A stretch of 64,000 nt of DNA from Sialis fuliginosa (lineage: Eukaryota > Arthropoda > Insecta > Megaloptera > Sialidae): positions 22,196,001 through 22,260,000 of the forward strand of contig OY540810.1 of assembly GCA_961205875.1 (NCBI GenBank), read 5' to 3'. Within the stretch, counting starts at the first letter, position 1. Each line of letters starts with the position of its first letter. Positions 1 through 10,905 of this stretch are shown one piece after another. The notes below the pieces were generated by a model, which was not told where the DNA came from, made no database searches, and saw nothing but the letters and a program-made list of their open reading frames with translations. The position numbers were made by a program, and so were the translations under genes.

Positions 1-294
1 ACAATTCACAACTATATTGATACATTTTTATACAATTTTATTAGAAAATGCTAATTTCATATGTTTTTTTAATATGTGCCTTTCTTATCTAATTATTCAA
101 TATAATTTTTTCTTTTCATTTTTATTATTAAATATCAATTGAAAATTTTCCTGAATTCTGACCTGCCTTAACTCAATTATCATATAGGTACCCTTAAGCA
201 ACTTTAGGAACATGACATTTCATATAGTGAATGTTTCATCAAAATCAGTGTAGTAGTTTTCTTATCAAATCAAAATAAACAGACAAATTTTGAA

Positions 295-1023
295 GGGTAG
301 TATTTAAGCGCACAATATTTTATATACTTTGAGCATTAAATATATTGTATTTGAGTAATAACTTTTTGAATTCTGAACATTATACTTGTGTATGATTTAA
401 TTTGCTTTAATTTTATAACTTTTTGGTGGGGGGGATGTTCCATTAACCTCCCCCCCCCACCCGAAATAAAATAAAATAAAATAATTGTATTATTGAATTA
501 GTTTTAACTTTATAACTTTTAAATAAATAAAATAAGGTTAACCTGAAGAATATAACGTTATCGACGTCACAACTATCAAATATCACGTGTTGATGTGTTA
601 GAATAGACCGAACTTAACCTATCATAACCTAACCTAACCTAACGAAAACTAACTAACCCAAAACTAATCAACTCGATTTCGCCCCAATAGATTGTCCTAA
701 CCAAGAACAGTTAACTTGTATTTTATTAGAACATCAACTCTGTGCGATTTATAAAATATTATATAAATACATGATATTGCTCATTTAGTATAAATCTCAC
801 CAATTTAATACTCATTTAGCCATTTTAAGGAACATTTTTTTTCGTGTCATTTTATTTGTTTTATAAACAAAAAGTATTTTCTTAACGATAGTTTATATTA
901 ATTATTGCTAAAATACAAAAAATACTGTTCAATATTGTTTATAAATGCTATAATAGTTTATTAAATGTTCTTCATTATTTCTCATTTAATTCAAAATAGT
1001 GCGCGTTTAATTAATTTTTTCCA
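295..1023. mobile_element. Non-autonomous DNA transposon, copy 1 of a 0.6-0.7 kb family
   Basis: This segment is closely related, in the same orientation, to 12707-13311. Both copies start with a GGGTAGTATTTAAGCGC-type end and finish with an inverted counterpart (AAATAGTGCGCRTTTAATT). Shared internal stretches include 'cacgtgttgatgtgttagaa' and 'aacatcaactctgtg'. Copy 1 carries extra AT-rich sequence near 365-540, including a G-run/C-run pair at 427-462 and AAATA repeats. No coding sequence is visible. The CCTAA repeats near 620-645 belong to this element and are not a telomere. Superfamily is unclear; copy 2 suggests an 8 bp duplication (hAT-like). Confidence 0.75.
427..483. repeat. G-run / C-run pair followed by AAATA microsatellite
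   Basis: A run of G near 427-434 and a run of C near 451-459 could pair as a short hairpin. They are followed by several AAATA units. The stretch lies inside transposon copy 1 and is missing from copy 2, so it is a later insertion or expansion. Simple-sequence tract with no evident function. Confidence 0.6.
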
Positions 1024-1556
1024 AATTTTAAAATTGATTGAAAAACGAGAATAGACTTTAAAATTACTATACATTACTCAAATCTGAAAATACTGTGAGT
1101 TCAATTAGTATTTTTTTGAAAATAGAAACACAAAGATTAAAATATACTCGTATCAAACAAATCTGATAAGGTATAATATCTTAAAAATACGATAGACGAT
1201 CAAAATTCTATATGTAGTGAATAATCTATTGTACTACGTATTTGTTACTCATTCACTTTGCAGAATGTCACCGTTATTTTTTCAGGTAATAATATTGAAT
1301 TTATAAACTTGTTTACATTTTATTTTATTAGTTTTTTTGTTGTTTACCAATTTTCATGTTAACAGAACATTTTGTCTTCACAAAAACTGCAAATAACTAT
1401 TAAAATCATAATTAAATATAAATATAAACATTTATTTTATAAATAACAAACAGGACCCCGTGTTACCCAGAAATTAAAAAATATAAATTATAGGAAACAT
1501 AAAGTAGTCTCTTTATTTAATACTTTATTTTATTTTTTTTATATTAGGATGTTTCA

Positions 1557-1897
1557 TGTCCGGTATTATAAAGGAGCTAACAAATTTGCTAGCTTGCAAA
1601 CACTTCTTTCAAATGGGGTATTAATTATGTGATAGTATATATATGTATATGGATTAGTTATGGAATTTAGATCAGTGATACTTCAACTTATTATAACTCA
1701 GTTGGCGACTCTGATTATACAAAATAATTTTCATATCACTACTGTTTTAATACCGTTAGTGTTTATTTACCACGCGTGCGCGAAACTTGTCAATCACTTC
1801 ATGAAATTTCAAGGAAACTGTCAGATAGGTTTGCAACCTTATTTGAAAGTATTTGCAAGCTTGCAAATTTTGTTAGCTCGTTTATAATACCGGACAT
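1557..1897. mobile_element. MITE with about 60 bp TIRs (GTCCGGTATTATAAA family), copy 1
   Basis: The two ends are long imperfect inverted repeats. Each begins GTCCGGTATTATAAA and continues with 'agctaacaaa' and 'gcttgcaaa' words. The body is about 340 bp. It contains a short open frame on + (1660-1887) whose first ~35 residues recur in the copy at 51.6 kb, because both are the same repeat. Inverted-orientation copies lie at 50739-50973 and 51576-51837. No transposase is visible, so it is a non-autonomous element. Superfamily not determined; no convincing target-site duplication. Confidence 0.8.
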
Positions 1898-1998
1898 CAG
1901 ATTAATAATTTTAAAAATTAGTACATACTACCTAGACTCTAGCTGCTATATTGTAATTATTATAACTGCTATATAGTTATTATTATCTCTACGTCCTA

Positions 1999-2110
1999 AA
2001 GATACTCCAATAAGAGTTATGATAACGTCGTCATTTTAGCCAAACCAGCGGTGACGTGGTATATTCCAAAATTCATTAATGTAGGTATTATTTTTAGCAA
2101 GCATAGAAAA
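1999..2110. repeat. Dispersed repeat carrying the empty site of the 8.46 kb MITE
   Basis: The sequence 'gatactccaataagagttat', followed by 'gataacgtcg', 'ggtgac' and 'tttagcaagcata', is paralogous to the DNA flanking the MITE at 8464-8701. The TA at 2011-2012 is single here but duplicated around the MITE at 8462-8463 and 8702-8703. This copy therefore preserves the pre-insertion state. No coding potential seen. Confidence 0.8.
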
Positions 2111-2114
2111 AAAT

Positions 2115-3890
2115 GAAATTAAAATTGAATATAATGTAATATTATAAAATATATTTAATGATATTGATTGATAAAATCAGAAAATATGTATGTTTATGCG
2201 TGAGACTTGGTTACTACAATTAATCAGAAATCGTTTGGGCTGTCTAAACTTACTAAATTCATTTTAAATTAACATCAAAATATAAGCATGTAAATGTGCA
2301 TACTTGAAAATTAACATCTGAATTCTTTTTTTGCATATTATATATCCGTAATTGTGAATGCATTAATTATAGCTATTCCCAATGAAAAAATATATATTGT
2401 AACAAATAAATATTAAAAACTCTAAAATACGCAGGTATTATTATGATAGTTTATTACATCTATTGTTTTTTAATTGTATGTTATTGAAATTAATACACGT
2501 GATAAGACCTTTGTTATGTATGTGTGCACGTATGTATATGCAAATAAATGATTCCTCTTATAAAATAAACTTCTGATTTCTATTTGTATTGTCAACTGCT
2601 TATGTATTAACATTTGACCACAATTTCATATCATAAGTACGTAGGTACTTAAATAATAATCGTATTGGTATTTTCCACCATTATTTATCAATTAATATTT
2701 AATAATGTATTATATGTAACTCAAATTAAATGGTATACATTGTATGATATGTAAACCTAACTTTTAATATATTTTTTACAGATAGGTATTTATATAAAAC
2801 TATAAATATATAAATTCAAAGACATACAAAAAACTCAATGAACAATTATGGAATCAATTCGGTGTCCATCCGTCTGTCACAGGCAATTTTCTCTGAAACT
2901 ATTTTACGTAAAATTTAAAATTTAGCACAAAGATAGGTGGTTCAATTAGACGTGAAATATAAAAAGTTGAATTTTGATTCTGGGGGTAATATCAGGGAGT
3001 AAATTGGGAAATGAGAAAATAATTCCAAGGGCACAGGTTTTGCAAAGTTTTCAATAATTTTAGTAGAGGGCTGATGGCATGGAACACTAATTGTGCAAAT
3101 ATACGAGTAGCTTGCACTTGTCTTAATTTTTTATACTGTATTTACCCGCATTGAAAAATACTTGTTTATACCTATGCCAAGTATATAAAAATACATATAT
3201 ATACAACATACATTTAGTGGTAAATTTCGTAAGCGTTGTATATACTTACGTTACTTATACAACGTAAGTATTTGAATTTAAGCATATAATATAATATATT
3301 TTTTGGCGTATAATCGTCGTATACTCTTTGATATATCTTTCATACAAATGTTGTTGATTAACTCTAGCTAAGAGAGATTTCAAAAATAGAAAATTAATTA
3401 TTTATAAATATATACAAATACATACATCTATACATACACAGACGAGATATTTTAAACATACCTTTACTTGACAAATATAAATAAAAAGTCACCTTATAGT
3501 GGGAAATTTTACAACTTTTTGTATGAACAAAAAAGTAATCTAATTTAAAGTGATTTTCCCTTATTAATAAAATTCCCATGAAGTGAGACAACGATGCCCT
3601 TTTTCTTGGAAATTATTTAGTTTGTTTGTGTTAAAAAATATCTCCGAAAACTTTCAAATTATTATTAGTCAAATGTTTCTAAGAAGCATAGTATCTAAAC
3701 AATTTCGTATAGGTAATCAGCAGTAATCACAAACCTGTTGACCGACAAGATATACATATATGTAACATAATATCAAATAGTGGAAAGTACGAAACTACGA
3801 AGTGTTCTCGTATGTAATTATGATACTCGTATAATATATACATACATACATAGGTAAGTAGAAATATCTCTAATTATAATTCATTAATTT
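2115..3890. other. AT-rich stretch without a recognisable gene
   Basis: No credible open frame is present on either strand. Around 2850-3080 there is a diverged repeat containing 'ccgtctgtcac' and AT-rich words typical of the window's dispersed families. A perfect small hairpin lies at 3243-3270. The rest is low-complexity AT sequence with TATA, ACATACATA and TAGGTA words. Confidence 0.6.
3243..3270. repeat. Perfect 10-bp-arm hairpin
   Basis: TACTTACGTT, then an 8-base spacer, then AACGTAAGTA: a perfect inverted repeat. The left arm is preceded by a further partial copy of the word near 3228. It could form a small hairpin or be a transposon footprint; nothing beside it indicates transcription. 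Confidence 0.6.
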
Positions 3891-3911
3891 ATCATCCCGG
3901 GAAAAAATTTC

Positions 3912-4120
3912 AGATCTAAAGTGATCAAATCAGATCTGCATTTTTACAGATCTGTTTTGATCTCCATTTTGGAACATATCAACGCAGATCAACACAGATC
4001 TATGTTGATCTGCGTAGATCAACACAGATCAAAACAGATCAACACAGATCTGAGTAGATCAACACAGATCAAAACAGATCTGCGTAGATCAACACAGATC
4101 AAAACAGATCTGCGTAGATC
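3912..4120. repeat. GATC tandem array, left arm
   Basis: Successive 10-base words such as agatcaacac, agatcaaaac and agatctgcgt form a higher-order 30 bp unit, clearest at 4013-4120. Roughly 20 GATC sites occur in about 210 bp. Short overlapping frames here on both strands only encode the repeat (DQHRSKQ-like words) and are not genes. Confidence 0.9.
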
Positions 4121-4431
4121 GGGGATTTGATTATGTTTTTGTACACACACACACAGCTTGACTTCCCGCAGTAACTGGGTTCGAAGAGCAATCCTGGAGA
4201 AGAGAACCACCATATATGTATTGTATTACCTTATTACTAACTGATCCGACTTGGCTTATATACGAATGAAAGTGAAAATACTGTGTTGGCGAGAGCTATG
4301 TTGCGATATTTATATATTATACATACATAATAATATGTACCTACTTATTCATAAATAAACTTTTGTCTACCTTAAATAACAAATACACATATACTATATA
4401 GAAACCTTGTTTATAATTTAATCAATTAAAA

Positions 4432-4790
4432 AAAAATTGTACAGAAACGTACTGAATGATATTTGAGGCCCGTGTATTAAATTAATAAATAAATTCACAA
4501 CCCACCCCCTGTCACAGATGAAGGGTTGTAATTGGTCTCATTCGATCCAGCGGGAAAAATACTTCGGGATACCAGGGGTATGGGGGGCAAAACAACCCTC
4601 TATCTAGCACAGGAGTCGAGATATTTACGATTTTCTATAATGAATACCATAAGTAGCGAAACAGAAAAAAATTCAATATTTACTGTTAATACAGCATAGA
4701 AACATAAGATATTATTATTAAATTTAATAAAATGAAAAAAAGTCCAGACACGTATTAAGTGATATTTAAGGCCCGTATTGTTAAAATAAC
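4432..4790. repeat. Imperfect direct repeat and an embedded 'cgggaaaaatac' repeat unit
   Basis: The block 'acagaaacgtactgaatg ... gatatttgaggcccg' at 4432-4485 recurs diverged at 4736-4790. 'aacaaatacacatat' occurs beside each in permuted order (4379 and 4789), as expected of a broken tandem duplication. Between them, 4500-4640 holds 'gggttgtaattggtctcatt' plus 'gcgggaaaaatac', a dispersed repeat also present at 7.77, 27.9, 58.8 and 60.1-60.5 kb. Confidence 0.65.
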
Positions 4791-4845
4791 AAATACACAT
4801 ATTTTTTTTAATTGATTAAAATACAAACAATACGTTTCAATCTCA

Positions 4846-5230
4846 CGATCTACGACGATCTGCAATGATGTACAACGATCTACAAAGATCAACAACGATC
4901 TGTAAAGATTTACAACGATCTGCAAAGATCTACAACGATCTATAAAGATCACGATCTGCAAAGATCTGCAACGATTTACAAAGATCAATAGCGATCTACA
5001 AAGATCTGCAACGACCTACAACGACCTACAACTATCTGCAAAGATCAACAACGATCTATTAAGATCACGATCTGCAAATATCTATAACGATCTGCAAATA
5101 TCTACAACTATCTGCAAAGACCTACAACGATCTACAACGATCTGCAAAGATCACGATCTACAAAGATCTACAGAGACCTACAACTATCTGCAAAGACCTA
5201 CAACGATCTACAAAGATCTAAAAAGATCTG
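4846..5230. repeat. GATC tandem array, right arm (about 38 units of 10 bp)
   Basis: Ten-base units of the form cgatctacaa / agatctgcaa run almost without interruption. Occasional 2-6 base insertions (for example 'agatcacgatct') shift the register. Its inverted orientation relative to the left array means the two arms could pair in part. No open frame of substance is present. Confidence 0.9.
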
Positions 5231-5389
5231 ATTTGTTCCAAAATGAAGATCAACCGAGATCACTTCATTTCTGAAATTTTTTCCCGGAATGTTTATTATT
5301 AAGATTGTAAAATAACAATTTAAGAACAACATATTAAAAGAATATTAAAATTTTAAAAAACATCTGCCAAGTATGAAAATGTAGTTAAT

Positions 5390-5580
5390 TAATTATCGAA
5401 CAATTTCAATAAACACCGATTTAGTATTCTCATGAACTGCCATTCGTTAATCATTTAATTTTTATACAATTTTAAAATACTAGCCTGAATATTTTTCATA
5501 TTTTTTTTTAATTTTTGACAATACTTCAATCTAAATCTAAATGACATTTAATATTTCAAAGTAATTTTTTAAAGCAAATT
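5390..5580. repeat. Dispersed AT-rich repeat, copy 1
   Basis: It shares an ordered series of words with 8850-9080, including 'gaacaattt', 'gttaatcat', 'tttttatacaattt', 'tttttgacaat', 'tcaatctaaatctaaat' and 'atgacatttaat'. The copies are in the same orientation. No coding sequence; origin unknown. Confidence 0.7.
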
Positions 5581-5826
5581 AAGATAAATCTTTATAAGGG
5601 AATATTTTACAACTAACATTGTGTTGTGGTGACCTATAGTATAGAAAATTGAATGAAAGATTATATACAATTTTCACGTAACATGTGTCATTCTTGAGAT
5701 ACTTATCATGAAAAATTAAATATTTTGAGATGTCACCCCTTCCCATTACACACGATTTTGAAATGGGACCGTCCTCAAGCCAGACCCAACCAACCAACCA
5801 AGTTTCATTAATATTAGTTCAGTGTT

Positions 5827-7192
5827 ATATATATATAAGCATTTCCAGTAGTTTTTTTTAAAACAGGGCGCACGTATGTCACCGATTTTACTCCCAATTT
5901 TTTTTCTCAAAGTACATATCAAAAAAACATGTTTCCCAAAATCTTTTCCCCCCGCCCCCTTTTTTGGCCGAATTACGATTTTTTAAACTTTTGAAATCGA
6001 GCGAAATTAGACTTTTTTCGATAGTACCTTATTTTTCAAAATGTCCCTTATTATGCATTTTATAGGGCTCTTTTTCTTCGTTTTTTGTTGATCTTTCATT
6101 TGAAATCGGTTTCAGAGCGGAATATTCAATTTTGGCCGAATGCGGTACCAAAACATTAAGTTTGATTTTTTGTAAAAATAGTCGATTTTGAAATTGCCGC
6201 CAAATATTTTGGTTTCAACCAAAATACTTCCGATAAAGGTCATTTTATTCTATTTTTTATGTAGTTTCCAAATATTTATAGATTTTTTAATTTGGTCAAA
6301 AACTTTTAAAGTTACACTTGTTTTAAGATGTCTGATTTTCCAAAAAGCGCTATATTCACATCATTAAAACTTTTTAACTAAAATTTTTTACTTATGTAGA
6401 TTTGTAGGGAATTTCATATCGAATTAAGTAGTATATTTTTTATTCGATTATCATGAGCCCCGATATTTCAGAAACACTGAAAATTCCTGTAAATTCTTAT
6501 CTTTAATACACGAGTAATTAGGTGTTTTATAAAACTATATCTCACTTAGGAGCTCAATATGAAAAAATGTTTTTTGAGGGTTGTTTTAAGTATAAAGAAA
6601 TAAACTTTTGCCAAAATTTGGTGCAATTTGGAGTATAGAGAAAAAAGTTTTAATGATGTGAATATAGCGCTTTTTGGAAAATCAAACATCTTAAAACAAG
6701 TGTAACTTTAAAAGTTTTTGACCAAATTAAAAAATCTATAAATATTTGGAAACTACATAAAAAATAGAATAAAATGACCTTTATCGGAAGTATTTTGGTT
6801 GAAACCAAAATATTTGGCGGCAATTTCAAAATCGACTATTTTTACAAAAAATCAAACTTAATGTTTTGGTACCGCATTCGGCCAAAATTAAATATTCCGC
6901 TCTGAAACCGATTTCAAATGAAAGATCAACAAAAAACGAAGAAAAAGAGCCCTATAACATGCATAATAAGGGACATTTTGAAAAATAAGGTACTATCGAA
7001 AAAAGTCTAATTTCGCTCGATTTCAAAAGTTTAAAAAATCGTAATTCGGCCAAAAAAGGGGGCGGGGGGAAAAGGTTTTGGGAAACATGTTTTTTTGATA
7101 TGTACTTTGAGAAAAAAAATTGGGAGCAAAATCGGTGACATACGTGCACCCTGTTTTTTTAAAAAACTACTGGAAATGCTCATATATATATT
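5827..7192. mobile_element. 1.37 kb fold-back element with about 540 bp arms
   Basis: The left arm (about 5827-6375) and right arm (about 6640-7192) are near-perfect reverse complements. The outer end reads AGCATTTCCAGTAG on both sides. The inner arm contains 'aaaaagcgctatattcac' at about 6342 and its complement at about 6655. The unpaired centre is about 265 bp. Low arm divergence suggests either a recent element or gene conversion between arms. Flanks are TATATATA on both sides, so the duplication cannot be resolved. No transposase; frames in the arms are chance readings. Confidence 0.85.
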
Positions 7193-7199
7193 AGTTACG

Positions 7200-7330
7200 T
7201 GTGACAAGGATTTAGGGGACAGACAGACACGGAACAAAAAGTGTTTGTCTTGATCTGAAACGGATAGATCAAGTTAAAATTTTGAAATCGGAAAACATTT
7301 TTTTCTCATTTAAATATTGAAATCTCCAGT
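7200..7330. repeat. Dispersed 'acagacagacacggaac' repeat
   Basis: It contains 'gacagacagacacggaac', 'aaaaagtgtttgt' and 'aaattttgaaatcgg'. Related copies lie at 11330-11480 (same orientation) and 51385-51570 (opposite). It is non-coding and of the common insect repeat type with a CAGACAGA core; family unknown. Confidence 0.65.
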
Positions 7331-7754
7331 TTCCTGTACTTTTTATACGAGTATATATTTAATTTCCTTCAATAGTAATGTTATCACCAGTTCAAACAAA
7401 GTTTTCCTCTACTTTTTCATTGCATATTGTAGTAGTTCAGGTGAAAAAAAACAACAGATATCTCATACATGGTAGATGGTATTCTACATATACATATATA
7501 AAGCAGGGCTGGTCAACCCGCCACATATGAAGAAATTATGTTTAAAAAATATTATTCTATTTATGTGACGTAACTAATCATTTTAATTGATAATTTTGTT
7601 TTATAATATAATACAAAATTAGAATTTGAAGTATTATTGTAAATAAATAAAACCATTATTTATTAGTATTTTAAATATTTGATACCATACATATATATTT
7701 TGTTGTTGGCTATATGTATTATTACATTTACTATGATTGAACACTTGCTTGTTT

Positions 7755-7815
7755 TTTCCTCTCGGATTGAATGAGACAAATTACAACCCTTTATCTGTGA
7801 TGATGGGGCGAAATA
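7755..7815. repeat. Single fragment of the 'cggcgggaaaaatac' repeat, reverse orientation
   Basis: 'ggattgaatgagacaaatta' followed by 'caaccctttatctgtgatga' and 'ggcgaaatatt' matches the tandem unit at 60.1-60.5 kb and the reverse complement of 4500-4560. Short and diverged. Confidence 0.65.
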
Positions 7816-8449
7816 TTGAGATTTTTTTTTCATTAATTAATTTCATACTATGTTCAGTTTTAATTTTATTTTTGTATGCTTGTTTAAAAATAATACATAA
7901 ATGAATTTTTAAATAAATCCCGTCACTGGCTGTATGGCTGAAAATATTATATTTTCTATGATATAAAAAAAAAGTACAAATTATAAACGTATTTTTTAGA
8001 TGTCCACTTATTTCATCTCTTAATAGTTCAATATTGAATACGACACGGTTTTATAAATAAACCTATCGAGTCACCACTAAACTAAATATGCGATAATCCT
8101 ACATAATATCAACAAAAAATAAATACTTCTTATATCATATTTTTTTATAACCACTTATGCAAATAGCATGAAAGTCTAGTTCATGATCAAGTTTCCTTGA
8201 TCTGCTGAAATCAGTTGAAAGTGAATGTTGTATTAAACATAATAATATATTGTATACATACATACATACATGGATTGTATACAAATACAACAGTATCAGT
8301 TCAAGGACGTTCAAGGTATGACTGGTTGAATTACTTTTTTGCTTAAAATTGCACACTAACGCGTCTATGCGGTGCAGGGCCGTATGATTCAGTCAAGTAT
8401 ATCCCCACAACTTACAGGCCAATGTAAATTTATTTTGTAGATAAAGATA

Positions 8450-8463
8450 GAGATACTCCACTA
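8450..8463. repeat. Left flank and TA duplication of the 238 bp MITE
   Basis: 'gatactccac' plus TA (8462-8463) corresponds to 'gatactccaa' plus TA at 2001-2012 in the empty paralogue. The second TA lies at 8702-8703. Confidence 0.8.
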
Positions 8464-8701
8464 ATCCTGGGTCGCATAAAGCAAAATTAACAACGATTAG
8501 TTAATCAGTTGTTTTCAAACTATGATTAATGTTAATTCTAAACTTATTTTCGATTTGTAAATGAACAATTCACTAAATATGATAATTTTTTATCTTATAA
8601 AATCTATCATAACTGTGATTGTTTTTTAGAATTAACGTAATAATGGTTTTAAAACAACTGATTAACTAATCGTGATTAATTTTGCTTTATGTAACCCGAG
8701 G
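8464..8701. mobile_element. 238 bp MITE inserted at TA
   Basis: Terminal inverted repeats of about 55 bp share 'cataaagcaaaattaa' and 'gattagttaatcagttgttt' with their complements at 8656-8690. The interior is AT-rich and also partly palindromic. The insertion interrupts a dispersed repeat whose intact version is at 1999-2110, which proves the boundaries and a TA target duplication. TA duplication fits Tc1/mariner-type elements (family knowledge). No protein coded. Confidence 0.9.
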
Positions 8702-8800
8702 TAAGAGTTATAACAACGTCGCAATTTTTAGCCGAATTCGAGGTGACACGATTTATTTGTAAAAAATCGTTTTAGCAAGCATACTAAAAACATCAGCCAA
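8702..8800. repeat. Right flank of the MITE, continuing the interrupted repeat
   Basis: 'taagagttataacaacgtcg', then 'gaggtgacac' and 'ttttagcaagcata', parallels 2011-2105. It continues into the 8850-9080 repeat. Confidence 0.75.
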
Positions 8801-8849
8801 ATAAATGCACGGTGCTTTCTCGTGCTATATTCACCAAAGGTAATTCATT

Positions 8850-9080
8850 ATTGAACAATTTAAATAAAAAAACAATAAAATATTCAGATAAATTACCTGG
8901 CATTGGTTAATCATTGAATTTTTATACAATTTTACTAAAAAATATTAGTTCGAAATTTTTTTAAGACGCACCTGATTATTTTTTCGTGTATTTTTTATTT
9001 TTTGACAATTTCAATCTAAATCTAAATTTTTCTGTTATACAAACGTCAAAATGACATTTAATTTGTCAAAGTAAATAGCA
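8850..9080. repeat. Dispersed AT-rich repeat, copy 2
   Basis: Paralogue of 5390-5580; see that entry for shared words. This copy is slightly longer and joins directly to the MITE-interrupted repeat at 8702-8800, so the two may be parts of one larger family. Confidence 0.7.
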
Positions 9081-10310
9081 AATATGCCATAGTGAATAGA
9101 AAATTTTGTTTAAACATATTAACTTAAAATATGGCCTTAAAGTACCTTACAAATACAAATACACATAATTATAAAACAATGCATGTGAGCAACTTGTACA
9201 ATATTGTACATATCGTACATATACATTATATATAAAACAAAATATAATATAACTGTGAAGACAATTTGATTACAGTTTGAATCCGTAACAAGACATTATT
9301 AATGAAACATTTTTATTTACTGAATGCATCATTGAACTTGAAATGTTACTTCGACTTCAATGTAAAATAAATGAATATAAATATATATGTATATATGATG
9401 TATGTATGTATGCGTATTGTGCCTATATCAAAAAGTGGAAAATTTTGTTGTCATTGTCTACAGACAACTGTATTTTATTAATCAATATGGAACTAACTTT
9501 ATTCTGCTGATATCTTAATATATCATTATTCACTAACTATTGAACTATTCTGTTGTCGTTGTCAAGTATTTATAAAAAAAAATTTGAGTCTTATTAAAAA
9601 ATGATACCAATATTTACCCATTATGTCCATTATGTTACAATTTAAAAAAAATGTTTAATTATGTTTTTAAATTAAATTATATCTGAAATGGTTCGTTTCA
9701 GAAAAAAATGTTAATGTCCAATTCATTTTTTAATACCTATCAAGTTATTCAGAATGATTCGTTTTATACATACGTATAAGAAAGTTTTATGACTCCATGA
9801 CAGCTTTTTTTTTATTTCTGGTAATGAAAAATCTAATTTTGTAATAACAAATGTATAAACATTGTATGGTTACAATTAATTATATACTTGTAATATACGA
9901 TCATCAAAAACTTTTACCTTATTTAATTAATAATTAATTAAGCAATATTTTACACGGAAACATTTATTAATTTCTTGTTGAATGGCAATTGATTGATTCT
10001 CACCCAAATCAAATTTGCATATTATATTATATTCAAAGCGGTTTTATCTAGATCATGATTCACGAAATTCTTTAAATTCTGAACGGGGAAAACCTCAATA
10101 AGCTATCATTCGGTCTTTGCTACTGTCTAATTTTTTATTTTAATAAATTGTAACCCATCACACTGATGTTGAAACATAAAGAGAAAAAAACTTCTATTTA
10201 TAAAATGTACAGTTTGTACAGGGTGTAGAAAATAACTTCATTATTTCGAAAAAGTCTGCCAATTGATGGTACAGTGCTTCATCGTGCTAAAATTTGCAAA
10301 AATTGTAATA
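9081..10310. other. AT-rich stretch, no gene seen
   Basis: No open frame of interest on either strand. Contents are AT-rich unique-looking sequence with short TATGTATG and TACATA runs near 9380-9410. Nothing resembling exons flanked by splice sites stood out. Confidence 0.55.
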
Positions 10311-10317
10311 ACCTTTT

Positions 10318-10905
10318 TACTTTCTTATATCCATGTATGTATATGAAATATACATAATATATAAGTAAAGTATTGTTAAGCCGATTTTTTTCAAAATCCG
10401 GATTTTGATGGAATTATCCATTTTGACCTTCCCTGAATCCATTCTGACTATTTTCGCCTTGATGTCTCTGTGTCTGTCTGTCTGTAAGCGCTGTAACTCA
10501 AATACGACAAATCGTAGAAGGATGAAATTTTATATGTATTTAAAATTAATTTTTGTCTGGGAAGAAAACGTCTTATTTTTGAAAACGATCTTTCAACCTA
10601 CGTTGATTTTTGAATTTTTCGAATTACTCTGAAACAGTGCAAAATAGAGAAAAATGGTCAAGTTAAAAATTGTAGGTAATATCAATATCTATAATTTATG
10701 TTCTATTCATTTTTTCGCAAAACGAATTTATGGGAAAAAAAATTTGTATTATAATTCAAATGGTTCATAACAGAGGAGAAATATCTGCCATGAGTGTCAT
10801 GGGACTTTCTTATACGTATTACAGAGATTGAACAGTGTGTGTGTTTGCCATAGGTACCATGGGACTTTCTTATACGTAATACTGAGAGTAAACAGTGTGT
10901 GTGAG
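10318..10905 (+). repeat. Dispersed repeat B, copy 1 (with 60 bp tandem duplication)
   Basis: Ordered words such as 'aaatccggattttgatg', 'ttgaccttccctgaat', 'gctgtaactcaaatacga' and 'catgggactttcttatacg' recur in reverse orientation at 25262-25990. Partial copies lie at 37815-38010 and 49640-49960. At 10788-10905 a 60 bp segment ('gccat...catgggactttcttatacg') is tandemly doubled. The 75-codon frame at 10405 is a reading of this repeat. It belongs to a class of insect dispersed repeats with a CTGTCTGTCTG core; superfamily not known to me. Confidence 0.75.

Larger units (their letters stand above)
3897..5287. mobile_element. Large inverted element with 10-bp-periodic GATC arrays in both arms (fold-back-like)
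   Basis: The outermost ~30 bp are near-identical inverted repeats: CCGGGAAAAAATTTCAGA on the left and its reverse complement at 5270-5287. They continue through a second block ('ccattttggaac' near 3964; 'gttccaaaatg' near 5235). Just inside each end is an array of GATC words spaced about 10 bp apart, in opposite orientation in the two arms. The middle (about 4130-4840) is AT-rich, holds a direct repeat (4432-4485 against 4736-4790) and a copy of the 'cggcgggaaaaatac' repeat. No transposase is visible. The plan resembles Drosophila Foldback elements, whose arms are built of short tandem repeats; that comparison is inference. No target-site duplication was recognised. Confidence 0.7.

Noticed and set aside
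615-650. Telomeric (TTAGG)n tract
   Set aside because: Only a few CCTAA units, inside a transposon whose second copy at 12.9 kb has similar words; not an interstitial telomere.
3921-4213. Arg/Asp/Ser-rich repeat 'proteins' on both strands
   Set aside because: They are translations of the 10-bp GATC array (30 bp is a multiple of three, so frames stay open by chance).
3912-5230. CRISPR-like array
   Set aside because: Units are ~10 bp with no unique spacers, and the context is eukaryotic transposon DNA.
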